Assembly: GCA_017437755.1 (NCBI GenBank) | Contig: JAFRXI010000007.1 | Location: 1-64,000 of the forward strand | DNA length: 64,000 nt | Direction: 5' to 3' | DNA from: Bacteroidales bacterium | GTDB lineage: Bacteria > Bacteroidota > Bacteroidia > Bacteroidales > UBA932 | Shown here: in pieces, positions 32,601 to 40,777 of the stretch | Numbering within the stretch: the stretch's first letter is position 1 | Layout: every line of letters begins with the position of its first letter | Program-made: the position numbers and the translations under genes | Notes under the pieces: model-generated | Told to the model about the DNA's origin: nothing | Database searches by the model: none | The model's input: only the letters and a program-made list of their open reading frames with translations

Positions 32601-34236
32601 TGAGGTCGGCGTAACCCACGTTTGCGTAGAAGTTATATGCCGCGTTGTTGGTTTTTCCGGACAGGTTGAACAGTCCCTGGAATATGAAGTTGAGGTTGGG
32701 GTCGTTGCAGACTATCCTGCCGTCGAAGGCGTCCTGGCTGTAGGTGCCCATGGCCCTGATCCCGGTGTAGGAATACCCCAGCGCCTCCAGCTTGCCGATG
32801 CTCAGCGAATCTATCCTGACCTCGGGGCTTCCCGGCTTGAGCGTGGCCTGGAGGGCGGATTTGAGGGAGACCTCGCTGATTTCATCGATTCCGGCAAGTG
32901 CACCCACGTTCAGGTTGTCGGTGTCGAGGGTGCCGGCTATGACCATGGGATGGCTCTTGTCGAGCATGTTCCGGATGTGCAGGTCGGCGCTGGCCCTGCC
33001 TAGTGAGGATGCAAGCAAACCCTTGGCTTTCAGCTGGTTGAGCGGCCCGCTGCCCTTCCCGTTGAATGTGAAGGTACGGCCCTTCCCGATATCTCCCAGG
33101 TCCAGGCTTGAGCCGGGTGCCCATTCTCCGATGAACATTCCCAGGCCGTTGGGGGTGAACTTGAGGTCGGAGATGGTGAAATCGGTTATCATCCCCTTGG
33201 TGTCAGGAAGTCCGGTTACCCTCCCGTCGATGCCGCCGGACACTCCGCTAGGCAGGTCGCTGAAAGATATGTTGCTGACCGACAGGTCGTTGACATAGCC
33301 CGATACGTTCCCTGAGAAGTTGGCCCTGAAGGTATTTCCCCAAAGTGCAGGGGCAAACCATGCTATCGTCCTCATGTCCAGGAGCGAGGGGGCGATCTTC
33401 CCGTCCATCTTCACCTTTGTGATGTACTTGTTGAACGAACGGGTGTTCTCATAACTCATCATGTACAGGGGTATGCTGATGTCGGAAAGCCCGTCCCTGA
33501 GTACGATGTCCTCCACTATGGTCCTGCCGTTTCCTACCCTGGTCCTGCCGGACAGATGGCTTATGTATATTCCGCTCTTCTCCCTGATGGTCATGTGGTC
33601 CACGATTCCGCCCACGATTCCGCCCGACACGGTGAGGTTCCGGCCCTGGATAGAGGTGACCAGGTCCAGGTCGTCCCAGTCGATGCCCGGGGCATAGCCG
33701 TTCTCCCTGGTGGCGAGCCTTTCATAGTCGAGCAACCTGAAGGTGAAGTCCTGAATGTCGACTTCCTTTATCTCCAGTATGTCGCCGGGGGGGCTGTCAT
33801 CCTCCGGGCTGTCACCCGATGGAAATATCCTTTCCAGGTTCATGGTGCGATTGGGCTCGGAAACCAGGTTGAATACGCCGTCCTTGACGCGGGCTTCCTT
33901 GATGAGGAACCTTTCCTTACGGAGCAGGCTCATCAGGGAGAACCGGGCGGTTATGTAGGATGCCTTGGCGAAAGTGTCTACCGGAGCATGGATTCCGGGA
34001 TCCAGGTACGGATTGGTGTCCAGAATGAGCAAGTCTTTGACTACTATTGCGTCAAATGGCTTTATTTGAATCTTTCCTATAGATATTTCGCCGTTGATTG
34101 TGCCCTTGAGGGAATCTATAGCCTTGCGGGTGAGCCAGGTCTGGACAACGGGGGACTGTACGGCTACGATGATGCCGAGCAGCAAGAGAAGTATTATCCC
34201 CAGGATGTATCCCGTTATTGTCAGAGCCTTTTTCAC
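29683..34236 (-). CDS. tamB: TamB-like translocation/assembly module protein
   Basis: A 1517-residue AsmA/TamB-type protein. One N-terminal membrane helix (about 5-29: ITGYILGIILLLLLGIIVAV) anchors it in the inner membrane. The rest is a very long beta-rich periplasmic stretch that in this family forms a groove for lipid transport between membranes. The C-terminal DUF490/TamB domain (about 1150-1480) is recognised by GSYGINSGQYRLSVMGLVQKDF and the barrel-like repeats before TLRLNLFSHS. It starts with GTG (complement of 34234-34236). It heads the leftward run with rsmI, mtaB and the MBL hydrolase and is divergent from tsaD. Confidence 0.9.
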   Translation of the reverse strand: MKKALTITGYILGIILLLLLGIIVAVQSPVVQTWLTRKAIDSLKGTINGEISIGKIQIKPFDAIVVKDLLILDTNPYLDPGIHAPVDTFAKASYITARFSLMSLLRKERFLIKEARVKDGVFNLVSEPNRTMNLERIFPSGDSPEDDSPPGDILEIKEVDIQDFTFRLLDYERLATRENGYAPGIDWDDLDLVTSIQGRNLTVSGGIVGGIVDHMTIREKSGIYISHLSGRTRVGNGRTIVEDIVLRDGLSDISIPLYMMSYENTRSFNKYITKVKMDGKIAPSLLDMRTIAWFAPALWGNTFRANFSGNVSGYVNDLSVSNISFSDLPSGVSGGIDGRVTGLPDTKGMITDFTISDLKFTPNGLGMFIGEWAPGSSLDLGDIGKGRTFTFNGKGSGPLNQLKAKGLLASSLGRASADLHIRNMLDKSHPMVIAGTLDTDNLNVGALAGIDEISEVSLKSALQATLKPGSPEVRIDSLSIGKLEALGYSYTGIRAMGTYSQDAFDGRIVCNDPNLNFIFQGLFNLSGKTNNAAYNFYANVGYADLNALKLDKRERSKVSFQANANFMKTGNGDLIGGMTIGGLKMEDANGHHDIGDISIQSHSNDRMERILLNSTFAEGSYVSTKGITSMLNDLTALTVARELPALLKGERPEWDGTAYDMELSFKDTRDLLSFIAPGTYVAPGTKAAVSITENGMISGSVRSGRIAFNGTYLKDLALDLGNADSTLRGTLTSSELKVGSMVFKDAQGEVFADDGHIGLSVSYDNSTSPENRGELYMTGEVSRNEDGVLRLVAQALPSNIYYQGEGWSLSSDDIVLEGSDINVSRFLASCNDQRLNLSGGISPDKSDTLSVKMEKFDLAMLGSIIGEEYGIGGRATGHAMITSPTKPNPGILVSVLCDSTMIAGKPAGLLKVDSRWNEELKRFDLLARNDLDGRNSIDATGWLSPSRKTLEMEASLDRFDLGYAQPFLEGVFSRMGGGLTGKITASGPLSDIKVNSQDLQIQDGLLEVEYTGVAYNVNGPAEVSSQGIVFNDVAITDGKGGQGSVKGGVYYKNFQDMRLDIGIRVRNMLCLDTTESQNDQFYGHVSGTGSVDINGPISHILLDINASTSGQGDIHIPLNSASTASRRELLTFYEPAIEAIQDPYDLMMNNYTVKGKSGSALDVRLNLRATPDITAHVEVDKSTGNVLTGNGSGNFEILAETGRPFTINGSYGINSGQYRLSVMGLVQKDFTLQEGSSIKFNGDIMDSDLDIKAKYTTKTSLANLLSDSTSTRRTVVCGIDITDRLSNPQIALSIDVPDIDPVTKSQVESTLNTTDKIQRQFLYLLITGGFMPPEESGIVNNSELLYNNVSSIMSNQLNNIFQKLDIPLDLGLNYQPTDRGNDIFDVAVSTQLFNNRVVVNGTLGNRQYHTSGTRTDMTGDLDIEVKLDRQGTLRLNLFSHSADQYTSYLDNLQRNGAGLAYQREFDTFRQFFRSLFTSRKKRREREAGDTRERRTGRTVTLQIGPDGKGQWINKGDE

Positions 34237-34310
34237 GTGAAGGGCGATATCAATTCAATCTACAAAAATAATAAATTATTTGTACCTTTGCGGTATTCAA
34301 AACGATATTT

Positions 34311-35333
34311 ATGGCGGACATCATACTTGGGATAGAGTCTTCATGCGACGATACGTCGGCGGCAGTGATCCGCGACGGCTATCTCCTGTCCAACGTGATT
34401 GCCAGCCAGCAGGTTCACAAAGACTTTGGCGGAGTGGTTCCGGAACTTGCCTCCAGGGCCCATGAACAGAACATAGTGCCCGTCGTGAGCCAGGCTCTCC
34501 GGAAGGCGGGGGTGAAGGCTTCGGACCTTACCGCCATCGCCTTTACCCGCGGGCCGGGTCTGCTTGGGTCGCTCCTGGTGGGCACTTCGTTCGCCAAGGC
34601 ACTGTCACTGTCGCTGGGTATTCCCATGGTGATGGTGAATCATCTCCACGGGCATCTGATGGCCGGGTTCGTAAGGGAGGACGGTAAGCCCGTGCGGGAG
34701 CCTTCTTTCCCATATCTGTGCCTTCTGGTCTCCGGTGGTAACTCCCAGATAGTCAGGGTGGACAGCCCGCTGGAATATGAGATACTGGGCCAGACGATCG
34801 ACGATGCCGTGGGCGAGGCCTTTGACAAATGTTCCAAGATGCTGGGGCTGGGCTATCCCGGCGGCCCGGTAATCGACCGGCTCGCAAAGCTGGGCGACCC
34901 GCTCCGGTTCAAGTTCGCAAAACCCCACATCCCCGGACTGGACTACAGTTTCAGCGGAGTGAAGACCTCGCTCCTGTATTTTGTGCGTGACCGTATGGCG
35001 GAGGATCCTTCGTTCCTGGAAAACAACAAGGAGGACCTTTGCGCCAGCTTCCAGAAGACACTTGTGGACATATTGATGGACAAGCTCATAAAGGCTGCCA
35101 GGCAGACCGGAATCCGGGAAATCGCCATCGGCGGAGGGGTTTCCGCAAACAGCGGACTCCGTTCCCGCATCACCGAGGAGGGACTCCGCCGCGGCTGGAA
35201 CACTTATCTTCCCGAGTTCAAGTTCACTACGGACAATGCAGCCATGATCGCCGTGGCCGGATATTTCCGGTACAAGGCCGGCGAGAGAACCCCTCTGGAC
35301 GTGGCTCCGGTCAGCCGTTCAGCAGAATTCTGA
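34311..35333 (+). CDS. tsaD: tRNA threonylcarbamoyladenosine transferase TsaD
   Basis: The 340-residue catalytic subunit that transfers threonylcarbamoyl to A37 of ANN-decoding tRNAs, upstream of the MtaB reaction. IIGIESSCDDTSAAV-type start, MVNHLHGHLMAGF with the metal-binding His pair, SGGNSQIV, and GGGVSANSGLR near 268 are the ASKHA-fold signatures. A possible -7 box TACCTTTG at 34283-34290 lies 20 bp upstream. Divergent from tamB with a 74-bp spacer. Confidence 0.96.
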   Translation: MADIILGIESSCDDTSAAVIRDGYLLSNVIASQQVHKDFGGVVPELASRAHEQNIVPVVSQALRKAGVKASDLTAIAFTRGPGLLGSLLVGTSFAKALSLSLGIPMVMVNHLHGHLMAGFVREDGKPVREPSFPYLCLLVSGGNSQIVRVDSPLEYEILGQTIDDAVGEAFDKCSKMLGLGYPGGPVIDRLAKLGDPLRFKFAKPHIPGLDYSFSGVKTSLLYFVRDRMAEDPSFLENNKEDLCASFQKTLVDILMDKLIKAARQTGIREIAIGGGVSANSGLRSRITEEGLRRGWNTYLPEFKFTTDNAAMIAVAGYFRYKAGERTPLDVAPVSRSAEF

Positions 35334-35343
35334 TATGGTCCCT

Positions 35344-35468
35344 GTTATTGCCCACCCTCGTTTTTCCACCCTCGGCCTGCGGCCTCGTCCTTCCCAAAAC
35401 CTTCGGTTTAGGGCCCCTTCCGCTACATGCGCGGATGCATATGGTTCCAAAACGATGTGGGCAATAAC
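35344..35468. repeat. 125-bp palindromic element
   Basis: A perfect 12-bp inverted repeat (GTTATTGCCCAC at 35344-35355, its complement at 35457-35468) continues inward with a further matching TCGTTTT after a small bulge, giving arms of about 20 bp. The interior contains smaller hairpins (near AAACCTTCGGTTT and GGCCTGCGGCC). It fills almost the whole gap between tsaD and the FAD gene. It could be a MITE-like or extragenic palindromic repeat, or a structured leader or terminator. No transposase is nearby and no second copy was noticed in this window. Confidence 0.6.
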
Positions 35469-35483
35469 CAGTTTCTAGTAACG

Positions 35484-37091
35484 ATGAAAGAGTTTGAGAT
35501 AGCGCTGAAGATCGGGAAGCCGCTGACGGAGGAGATTCTCCGCGCAGAAGCGTCCAGGGCCCTTGGCGTCAAGCCAGAAAAGGTGGCCATCGTGCGGGTC
35601 GTGAGGCGTTCGGTGGACGCCCGTCAAGACGTGCTTTACAGGTACCGGGTTGAGGCTTACCGTGAAGGGGAAGTGCCTCAGGATTATGTACTTCCGGAAT
35701 ATCGCGATGTGTCCGGAGCACAGCCTGTCATCATAGTCGGGGCCGGACCCGCAGGCATGTTCGCGGCGCTCAAACTTCTTACCCTTGGGCTCAGGCCGGT
35801 GGTGCTGGAAAGGGGCAAGGACGTACATCGCCGCAAGGTGGACATGGCGTCGCTCTCCAGGACCGGGGTGGTGGACCCAGATTCAAACTACTGCTTCGGA
35901 GAAGGGGGTGCCGGGACTTTTTCCGACGGGAAACTCTTCACCCGTTCATCCAAGAGGGGCGACATCAGGGAGGTCCTGCACCAGCTGGTACGCTTCGGGG
36001 CGGATCCGTCCATCCTCCTGGACGCCCATCCGCACATCGGTTCCGACAGGCTTCCGTCGGTGGTGGAAAACATCCGGAAGTGCATTGTCTCGCATGGCGG
36101 GGAATATCATTTTGACACCCGCGTGAAGGATATCGTGCAGACTCCGGACGGACTGGTGGTCAGGGCCGATGACCTGGTGGAAGGAATTGAAAAAGAATTC
36201 ATTGCAAGGAACGTCATACTTGCCTCCGGGCATTCCGCCAAGGATATTTTCAATATTTTCAGGGACAAGGGCTGGAAGATCGAACCCAAGGGAATTGCAA
36301 TGGGCGTGAGGGTGGAGCATCCCCAGTGGATAATCAACCAGGGCCGGTATCACGGCAAATACCAGCCATTCATGCCCACTGCCGAGTATTCCTTTGTCAC
36401 CCAGGTGGAAGGGAGGGGAGTCTTCTCCTTCTGCATGTGCCCCGGTGGTATCCTGGTGCCGGCGGCTACGGGGCCTGATTCGGTGGTGCTCAACGGTATG
36501 TCCAATTCCGGGAGGAATTCCAAGTGGGCCAACGCCGGTGTGGTGGTACAGATTGAACCTGAGGACCTTCCGGAGGAATATTCGGAATACGGGGTGTTTT
36601 CCATGCTGTATTTCCAGAGGGACGTGGAACGGAAGATGTACATGTATTCACGGTCCAAGGTCAGGCGGGACCGTCAGGGTCGTCCGGTGGAGGAGGTCAA
36701 CCTTCTCCGCGCCCCTGCACAGAGGATGATGGATTTCTGCCGCGGGGAGGTATCGTCCACCCTTCCGGCCACGTCGTACCATCCCGGGGTGATATCTGCC
36801 CCGCTTCATGAACTTCTGCCGGAACACGTTGCGATGAGGCTCCGGAAGGCTTTCCCCATGGTGGGGGGCAAGATGATCAAGGGTTATTACACCAATGATG
36901 CCCTGCTGCTCGGGGTGGAGTCCCGGACATCGTCGCCGGTCCGCATTCCCCGTAATCCGGAAACGCTTGAACATGAGCAGGTTCCCGGACTGTATCCTTG
37001 CGGGGAAGGAGCCGGTTACGCGGGCGGGATAGTATCTTCGGCCATCGACGGGATAAACTGCGCCATGGCTGCCGCCGGAAGAAGTTTTTAG
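35484..37091 (+). CDS. FAD-dependent dehydrogenase (COG2509-like)
   Basis: A 535-residue flavoprotein. Residues 1-85 are a small N-terminal domain (KEFEIALKIGKPLTEEIL, RALGVKPEKVAIVRVVRRSVDAR) typical of this family, followed by the dinucleotide motif VIIVGAGPAGMFAAL near 92 and NYCFGEGGAGTFSDGKLFTR, another signature. The C-terminal PCGEGAGYAGGIVSSAIDG is the usual FAD-closing motif. Its reaction is not known; relatives are annotated as NAD(FAD)-utilizing dehydrogenases. The start at 35484 is chosen because the preceding in-frame codons lie inside the palindromic element. Confidence 0.85.
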   Translation: MKEFEIALKIGKPLTEEILRAEASRALGVKPEKVAIVRVVRRSVDARQDVLYRYRVEAYREGEVPQDYVLPEYRDVSGAQPVIIVGAGPAGMFAALKLLTLGLRPVVLERGKDVHRRKVDMASLSRTGVVDPDSNYCFGEGGAGTFSDGKLFTRSSKRGDIREVLHQLVRFGADPSILLDAHPHIGSDRLPSVVENIRKCIVSHGGEYHFDTRVKDIVQTPDGLVVRADDLVEGIEKEFIARNVILASGHSAKDIFNIFRDKGWKIEPKGIAMGVRVEHPQWIINQGRYHGKYQPFMPTAEYSFVTQVEGRGVFSFCMCPGGILVPAATGPDSVVLNGMSNSGRNSKWANAGVVVQIEPEDLPEEYSEYGVFSMLYFQRDVERKMYMYSRSKVRRDRQGRPVEEVNLLRAPAQRMMDFCRGEVSSTLPATSYHPGVISAPLHELLPEHVAMRLRKAFPMVGGKMIKGYYTNDALLLGVESRTSSPVRIPRNPETLEHEQVPGLYPCGEGAGYAGGIVSSAIDGINCAMAAAGRSF

Positions 37092-37097
37092 AGAAAG

Positions 37098-37128
37098 TTT
37101 GGTAGTCGGTAAAAAATCACTACCTTTG
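37098..37128 (+). promoter_or_regulatory. Promoter of the SRP RNA gene
   Basis: TTTG at 37098-37101 and TACCTTTG at 37121-37128, separated by 19 bp, match the Bacteroidetes -33/-7 consensus well. The predicted start is just upstream of the SRP RNA's first base-paired helix at 37134. The second SRP RNA copy has no such promoter. Confidence 0.75.
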
Positions 37129-37133
37129 CGTCC

Positions 37134-37230
37134 GGGTAAGTCTTGCACGACCAGCTCCCTCTGAATTCCCCCAGGACCGGAAGGTAGCAAGGGTAGGAGG
37201 TCGTAGCGGTGCGATGCAAGTAGCTTACCC
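37134..37230 (+). ncRNA. ffs: Signal recognition particle RNA (small bacterial type)
   Basis: A 97-nt hairpin RNA of the membrane-protein targeting particle. The ends pair (GGGTAAG at 37134-37140 with CTTACCC at 37224-37230), and the tip carries the Ffh-binding loop CAGG-ACC-GGAA-GGT-AGCA at 37172-37189 with a GGAA tetraloop. A run of T residues begins at 37231 and acts as terminator together with the terminal helix. A Bacteroidetes promoter lies immediately upstream. This copy keeps all the elements expected of a functional SRP RNA. Confidence 0.92.
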
Positions 37231-37283
37231 TTTTTTCTTTTGATAATAATTCCTATATTTGGCAGGATATTAATGATCTTGCC

Positions 37284-38471
37284 ATGAAAAGACTTTTGTT
37301 AATACTTGCAGCCGTATCGCTCCTTTTCGCATGCAAGAAGGGGGGCGATGACAATATCAAGTATGATGTCGTAACGCTTGGCGCCGAAGTTGCCGGAAGC
37401 AACATCACCCTTTCGGGGAAACTCGGCCCGGACATCGATGTGGCGGAGGTTACCTCGGTGGGATTCTTCGTGTCTGAAGACAAGGCGGTTCCGGAGTCGG
37501 GTTCCAAGGACTTTGCCGCCACTCTCAAGAGCAAGTTCGAGAAGAAGATAACCGTAGCCGACCTGGACGGGAAGACGGCCACCACCTTCTATTACAGGGC
37601 ATACGCCAAGGGGTCCAAGACGTGGCTCGGCAAGGTAAAGGCCTTTGCCACGGAAAAGATAGCCGTAACCAAGGTCACCCTGGATAAGACTGTCCTGGGT
37701 ATGACGGTGAATGAATCGGTCACTGTCAAAGCCACGGTCACCCCTGCAAACGCATCCCGTCCCGACGTCTCATGGAGTACGTCTGATGCCAAGGTTGCCA
37801 AGGTCTCCGATGCCGGAGTGGTCACCGGCGTTGCAAAGGGCAAATGTGTCATTACCGCTGTGGCCGACGGCGTGAAGGCAACCTGCGACGTGACCGTACG
37901 CGGTGCCTGCCCTGCCGGCGCGGTGGACATGGGAACCAGCGTGTTCTGGGCCGAGAAAAACCTTGGCGCGTCCGCTCCCGATGAAGTGGGAGATTATTTC
38001 TGCTGGGGCGAGACTGCACCAAAACAGGAGTATACGGCTGCTACTTACAATGGCGCATGTGACAGATATGGATTGGGAGAGTTACTGAAGCCTGCTGACG
38101 ATGCAGCCCGTGCCATTCTCAAGGGCAATTGGCGGATGCCCACCAAGGATGAGTTCCTGGAACTTATAGCCGCCTGTGACATCGAGTTTTCATCGATTGT
38201 CCCCAGATCCAAAGAAATACTGACATTTACAAGTAAAGCCACCCGGAAAACCCTGATTTTCCGGATATCATATGGCGTTGGAATGAAGTATGACAAGGAT
38301 GTTTATTGGAGCGAAGGCTTCGGCATGTATTGGACGGCAACCAATCACTCTTCCTCGGCACGTGCGCCTTATCATGCCCAGCTTAAATCCGGAAAGTATT
38401 ATGTGGATGACACGTCCGTGGCACCGGTCGGTAAACACTACGGTCTCCAGATTCGTGCGGTAATTGACTGA
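37284..38471 (+). CDS. Surface lipoprotein with Big_2 and FISUMP-like domains (copy 1)
   Basis: A 395-residue lipoprotein (SLLFACKKG, Cys17). Residues about 24-128 form a beta-sandwich common in Bacteroidetes surface proteins (YDVVTLGAEV...FYYRAYAKG). Residues about 128-210 are a bacterial Ig-like group 2 domain (VTLDKTVLGMTVNESVTVKATVTP). Residues about 212-395 are the FISUMP-like/DUF1566-type lectin-fold domain (AVDMGTSVFWAEKNLGAS, GDYFCWGETAP, NWRMPTKDEFLELI, YWTATN). Likely a surface binding protein; the ligand is unknown. A possible -7 box TATATTTG lies at 37254-37261. The N-terminal third and the upstream SRP RNA are nearly identical to the copy at 38995-39526, showing a segmental duplication. 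Confidence 0.85.
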   Translation: MKRLLLILAAVSLLFACKKGGDDNIKYDVVTLGAEVAGSNITLSGKLGPDIDVAEVTSVGFFVSEDKAVPESGSKDFAATLKSKFEKKITVADLDGKTATTFYYRAYAKGSKTWLGKVKAFATEKIAVTKVTLDKTVLGMTVNESVTVKATVTPANASRPDVSWSTSDAKVAKVSDAGVVTGVAKGKCVITAVADGVKATCDVTVRGACPAGAVDMGTSVFWAEKNLGASAPDEVGDYFCWGETAPKQEYTAATYNGACDRYGLGELLKPADDAARAILKGNWRMPTKDEFLELIAACDIEFSSIVPRSKEILTFTSKATRKTLIFRISYGVGMKYDKDVYWSEGFGMYWTATNHSSSARAPYHAQLKSGKYYVDDTSVAPVGKHYGLQIRAVID

Positions 38472-38492
38472 TATTTAGATTCTTCTCTTACT

Positions 38493-38987
38493 ATGAAACG
38501 AGAAAGGCAACTTGTAATCGATTACGTGGACTACGAGTCCCCCGAAGAACTGGAACCATTGGACAGGGAACTGGTCCAGGAGGCGATCCGGGCGCAGGAA
38601 GGGTCTTATTCCCCTTATTCACACTTCCGGGTGGGAGCCGCCCTCAGGCTCGAGGACGGTACCATAGTCCGCGGAGCCAACCAGGAGAACAATGCCTATC
38701 CCGCTGGCCTCTGCGCCGAGAGGACGGCTATGTTCCATGCCGGGGCGTACTATCCCAACACCGCGTTTGATACCATAGCGATAGTTGGAAGCGATTCAAA
38801 CGGTATCTGCGAGACCCCGGCCACACCGTGCGGGGAATGCCGTCAGGTTATGGCCGAGTATCAGACCAAGTTCGGAAAACCCCTGAAAATCATTCTTGTG
38901 GGCCGGAACAAGATACAGAAATTCTTCAAGGTGGACGACATCCTTCCGTTCATCTTCGAGAGCCTCAAGGCCGGAGAAGTGTTCTGA
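38493..38987 (+). CDS. cdd: Cytidine deaminase
   Basis: A 164-residue zinc enzyme that deaminates cytidine and deoxycytidine in pyrimidine salvage. YSPYSHFRVGAAL near 36-48 is the substrate segment; NAYPAGLCAERTAMF (CAE) and TPCGECRQVM (PCxxC) carry the zinc ligands and the catalytic Glu. The N-terminal 25 residues extend beyond the usual 130-140-residue form. It lies between the two SRP RNA/lipoprotein copies, with the second SRP copy starting only 8 bp after its stop. Confidence 0.94.
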   Translation: MKRERQLVIDYVDYESPEELEPLDRELVQEAIRAQEGSYSPYSHFRVGAALRLEDGTIVRGANQENNAYPAGLCAERTAMFHAGAYYPNTAFDTIAIVGSDSNGICETPATPCGECRQVMAEYQTKFGKPLKIILVGRNKIQKFFKVDDILPFIFESLKAGEVF

Positions 38988-38994
38988 AAAGGGG

Positions 38995-39083
38995 CTTGCA
39001 CGACCAGCTCCCTCTGAATTCCCCCAGTACCGGAAGGTAGCAAGGGTAGGAGGTCGTAGCGGTGCGATGTAAGTAGCTTACCC
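38995..39083 (+). pseudogene. Second SRP RNA copy, probably decayed
   Basis: Nearly identical to the SRP RNA at 37142-37230, but the 5' strand of the terminal helix (GGGTAAG) is missing, so CTTACCC at 39077-39083 has no partner. No Bacteroidetes promoter lies upstream; the copy abuts the cdd stop codon. One of the G residues of the Ffh-binding loop CAGG is T here (39028). A second change (C to T at 39070) is tolerated as a G-U pair. These losses together suggest a non-functional duplicate, perhaps only a read-through product of cdd. Confidence 0.75.
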
Positions 39084-39136
39084 TTTTTTCTTTTGATAAA
39101 AATTCCTATATTTGACAGGATAATAATAATCTTGCC

Positions 39137-40345
39137 ATGAAAAGACTTTTGTTTATACTTTCAGCCGTATCGCTCCTTTTCGCATGCAAGAAGGGGGACG
39201 ATGACAATATCAAGTACGATGTCGTAACGCTTGGCGTCGAAGTTGCCGGAAGCAACATCACCCTTTCAGGGAAACTCGGCCCGGACCTGGATGAGGCGGA
39301 GGTAACCTCGGTGGGATTCTTCGTGTCTGAAAACAAGGCGGTTCCCGAGTCGGGATCCAAGGACTTTGCCGCCACACTCCAGAGCAAGTTCGAGAAAAAG
39401 ATAACCGTAGCCGACCTGGACGGGAAGTCTGCCACCACATTCTATTACAGGGCATACGCCAAGGGAGCGGATAAAACTTATCTGGGTAAGGTAAAGGCCT
39501 TTGCAACGGAGAAGGTTGCGGTTAACAAGGTGGAGGTTACCCCGGCGGTCCTTGGACTTGAAATGGGAGGAAAGCCGGTTACCCTTACGGCAAAGGTTAC
39601 TCCTTCCAACGCATCGTATCCCGAGGTGACATGGGCAACTTCGGATAAAAAAATTGCCTCTGTTTCCGACAAAGGGGAGGTCACCCCTGTGGCAAAGGGG
39701 AAATGTGTAATAACTGCAATTGCGGACGGAATCAAGGGAACCTGTAACGTGAGTGTCCGCGGAAAGTGCCCTGAAGGCGCAGTGGACATGGGGACCAGCG
39801 TATTCTGGTCAAAGTTGAACCTGGGAGCGAACGAGGTATATCAAGAGGGCGACTATTTCTCATGGGGAGAGACTTCTTCCAGGGGTGAGTTTACTGAAGA
39901 AAAGTATAGCAAGGTTGGAAACAATTACAAGGAAGGCGAGAACCTGAAGCCGGAGCATGACGCCGCCCGGAAGATACTTGGAGGTGACTGGAGGATTCCC
40001 ACCAAGGAAGAGTTTGAGGAACTGTTCGCTGCATGTGACATTTCTCTTAGGCAGACAGGCATCTATGAAGGTGGAAAGAATCTGGAAGTCCTTACTTTCA
40101 AGAGCAAAAGCACGGGAAACACAATAGAAATCAAGACATCGTATGGTTGTAGCTTTGCTCCATATGACGGATGGTTATATGGCTATGCTTGTTATTGGAC
40201 TGCCACCAAGGGTAAAGATGCCATATATTGTGCGCAGGTTCGCAGTGGTAATTATAAAGTCTCTGAAAGTCTGTTGGTTAATAATACTGGCTATACAAAA
40301 TTCCTTCCATGGTATGGTATGCCGATCCGTCCCGTAACCGACTGA
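39137..40345 (+). CDS. Surface lipoprotein with Big_2 and FISUMP-like domains (copy 2)
   Basis: A 402-residue paralogue of the protein at 37284, with the same order: lipobox (SLLFACKKG), N-terminal beta-sandwich, Ig-like group 2 domain (VEVTPAVLGLEMGGKPVTLTAKV), and FISUMP-like domain (GDYFSWGETSSRG, DWRIPTKEEFEELF, CYWTATKG). The first about 128 residues are nearly the same in both proteins, while the Big_2 and lectin-fold parts have diverged strongly. That contrast suggests either a recent duplication with C-terminal exchange or gene conversion over the 5' part. Ligand unknown. Confidence 0.84.
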   Translation: MKRLLFILSAVSLLFACKKGDDDNIKYDVVTLGVEVAGSNITLSGKLGPDLDEAEVTSVGFFVSENKAVPESGSKDFAATLQSKFEKKITVADLDGKSATTFYYRAYAKGADKTYLGKVKAFATEKVAVNKVEVTPAVLGLEMGGKPVTLTAKVTPSNASYPEVTWATSDKKIASVSDKGEVTPVAKGKCVITAIADGIKGTCNVSVRGKCPEGAVDMGTSVFWSKLNLGANEVYQEGDYFSWGETSSRGEFTEEKYSKVGNNYKEGENLKPEHDAARKILGGDWRIPTKEEFEELFAACDISLRQTGIYEGGKNLEVLTFKSKSTGNTIEIKTSYGCSFAPYDGWLYGYACYWTATKGKDAIYCAQVRSGNYKVSESLLVNNTGYTKFLPWYGMPIRPVTD

Positions 40346-40389
40346 TTCCCTGCCGGGAAACGGGCAACGACGGAACATTTTAACATTTA

Positions 40390-40422
40390 TTTGTCTATCT
40401 TGACAGAAATTTGTTATTTTTG
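40390..40422 (+). promoter_or_regulatory. Promoter of small lipoprotein gene
   Basis: TTTG at 40390-40393 and TATTTTTG at 40415-40422 with a 21-bp spacer fit the Bacteroidetes consensus. The leader to the ATG at 40481 would be about 50 nt. Confidence 0.6.
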
Positions 40423-40480
40423 TAGGTAATTATTGAAAGACAACCGATTACATAACTTATAATTTAAAAGTGTTAGAATT

Positions 40481-40714
40481 ATGAAAAAAGTTTACGCCAT
40501 CATCGCAGTCCTGACACTCATGGTCTGCGCCGCTTCCTGCGGAAACAACAAGAAGGCCAAGGAGCCCGCTGAAACCAAGAAGGTCGAGAACGTGGCCAAG
40601 GAAAAGAGCGCAGCCGATCAGATCAAGGACGCTGCCAACGAGGCCGCCGTGGATGTAGCCAAGACTGGTATCAACGCTGCCGCAGAGGCTGCCAAGGACG
40701 CCGTAAAGAAGTAA
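40481..40714 (+). CDS. Small Lys/Ala-rich lipoprotein
   Basis: A 77-residue protein with a lipobox (LMVCAASCGNN, Cys20) and a mature part that is almost entirely Ala, Lys, Glu and Asp (KEKSAADQIKDAANEAA), predicted helical and amphipathic. It has its own promoter and is followed by a strong terminator hairpin, so it is a single-gene unit that could be well expressed. It resembles small Bacteroidetes lipoproteins of unknown function; no specific role can be assigned. Confidence 0.8.
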   Translation: MKKVYAIIAVLTLMVCAASCGNNKKAKEPAETKKVENVAKEKSAADQIKDAANEAAVDVAKTGINAAAEAAKDAVKK

Positions 40715-40734
40715 TCAGGCTCCTGTGTAAAACA

Positions 40735-40770
40735 GAATCGCCCTCCCTGAATATCCAGGGAGGGCGATTC
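40735..40770. terminator. Bidirectional terminator hairpin
   Basis: A perfect 15-bp inverted repeat (40735-40749 with 40756-40770; GAATCGCCCTCCCTG and its complement) with a 6-nt loop. It lies between the small lipoprotein gene and the convergent tRNA-Thr gene, so it probably terminates both. The T-run after it is weak on either side. Confidence 0.75.
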
Positions 40771-40777
40771 TTGTGAG

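Noticed and set aside
35344-35468. Integron attC site
   Set aside because: The arms do not carry the GTTRRRY/RYYYAAC core and there is no integrase or cassette array.
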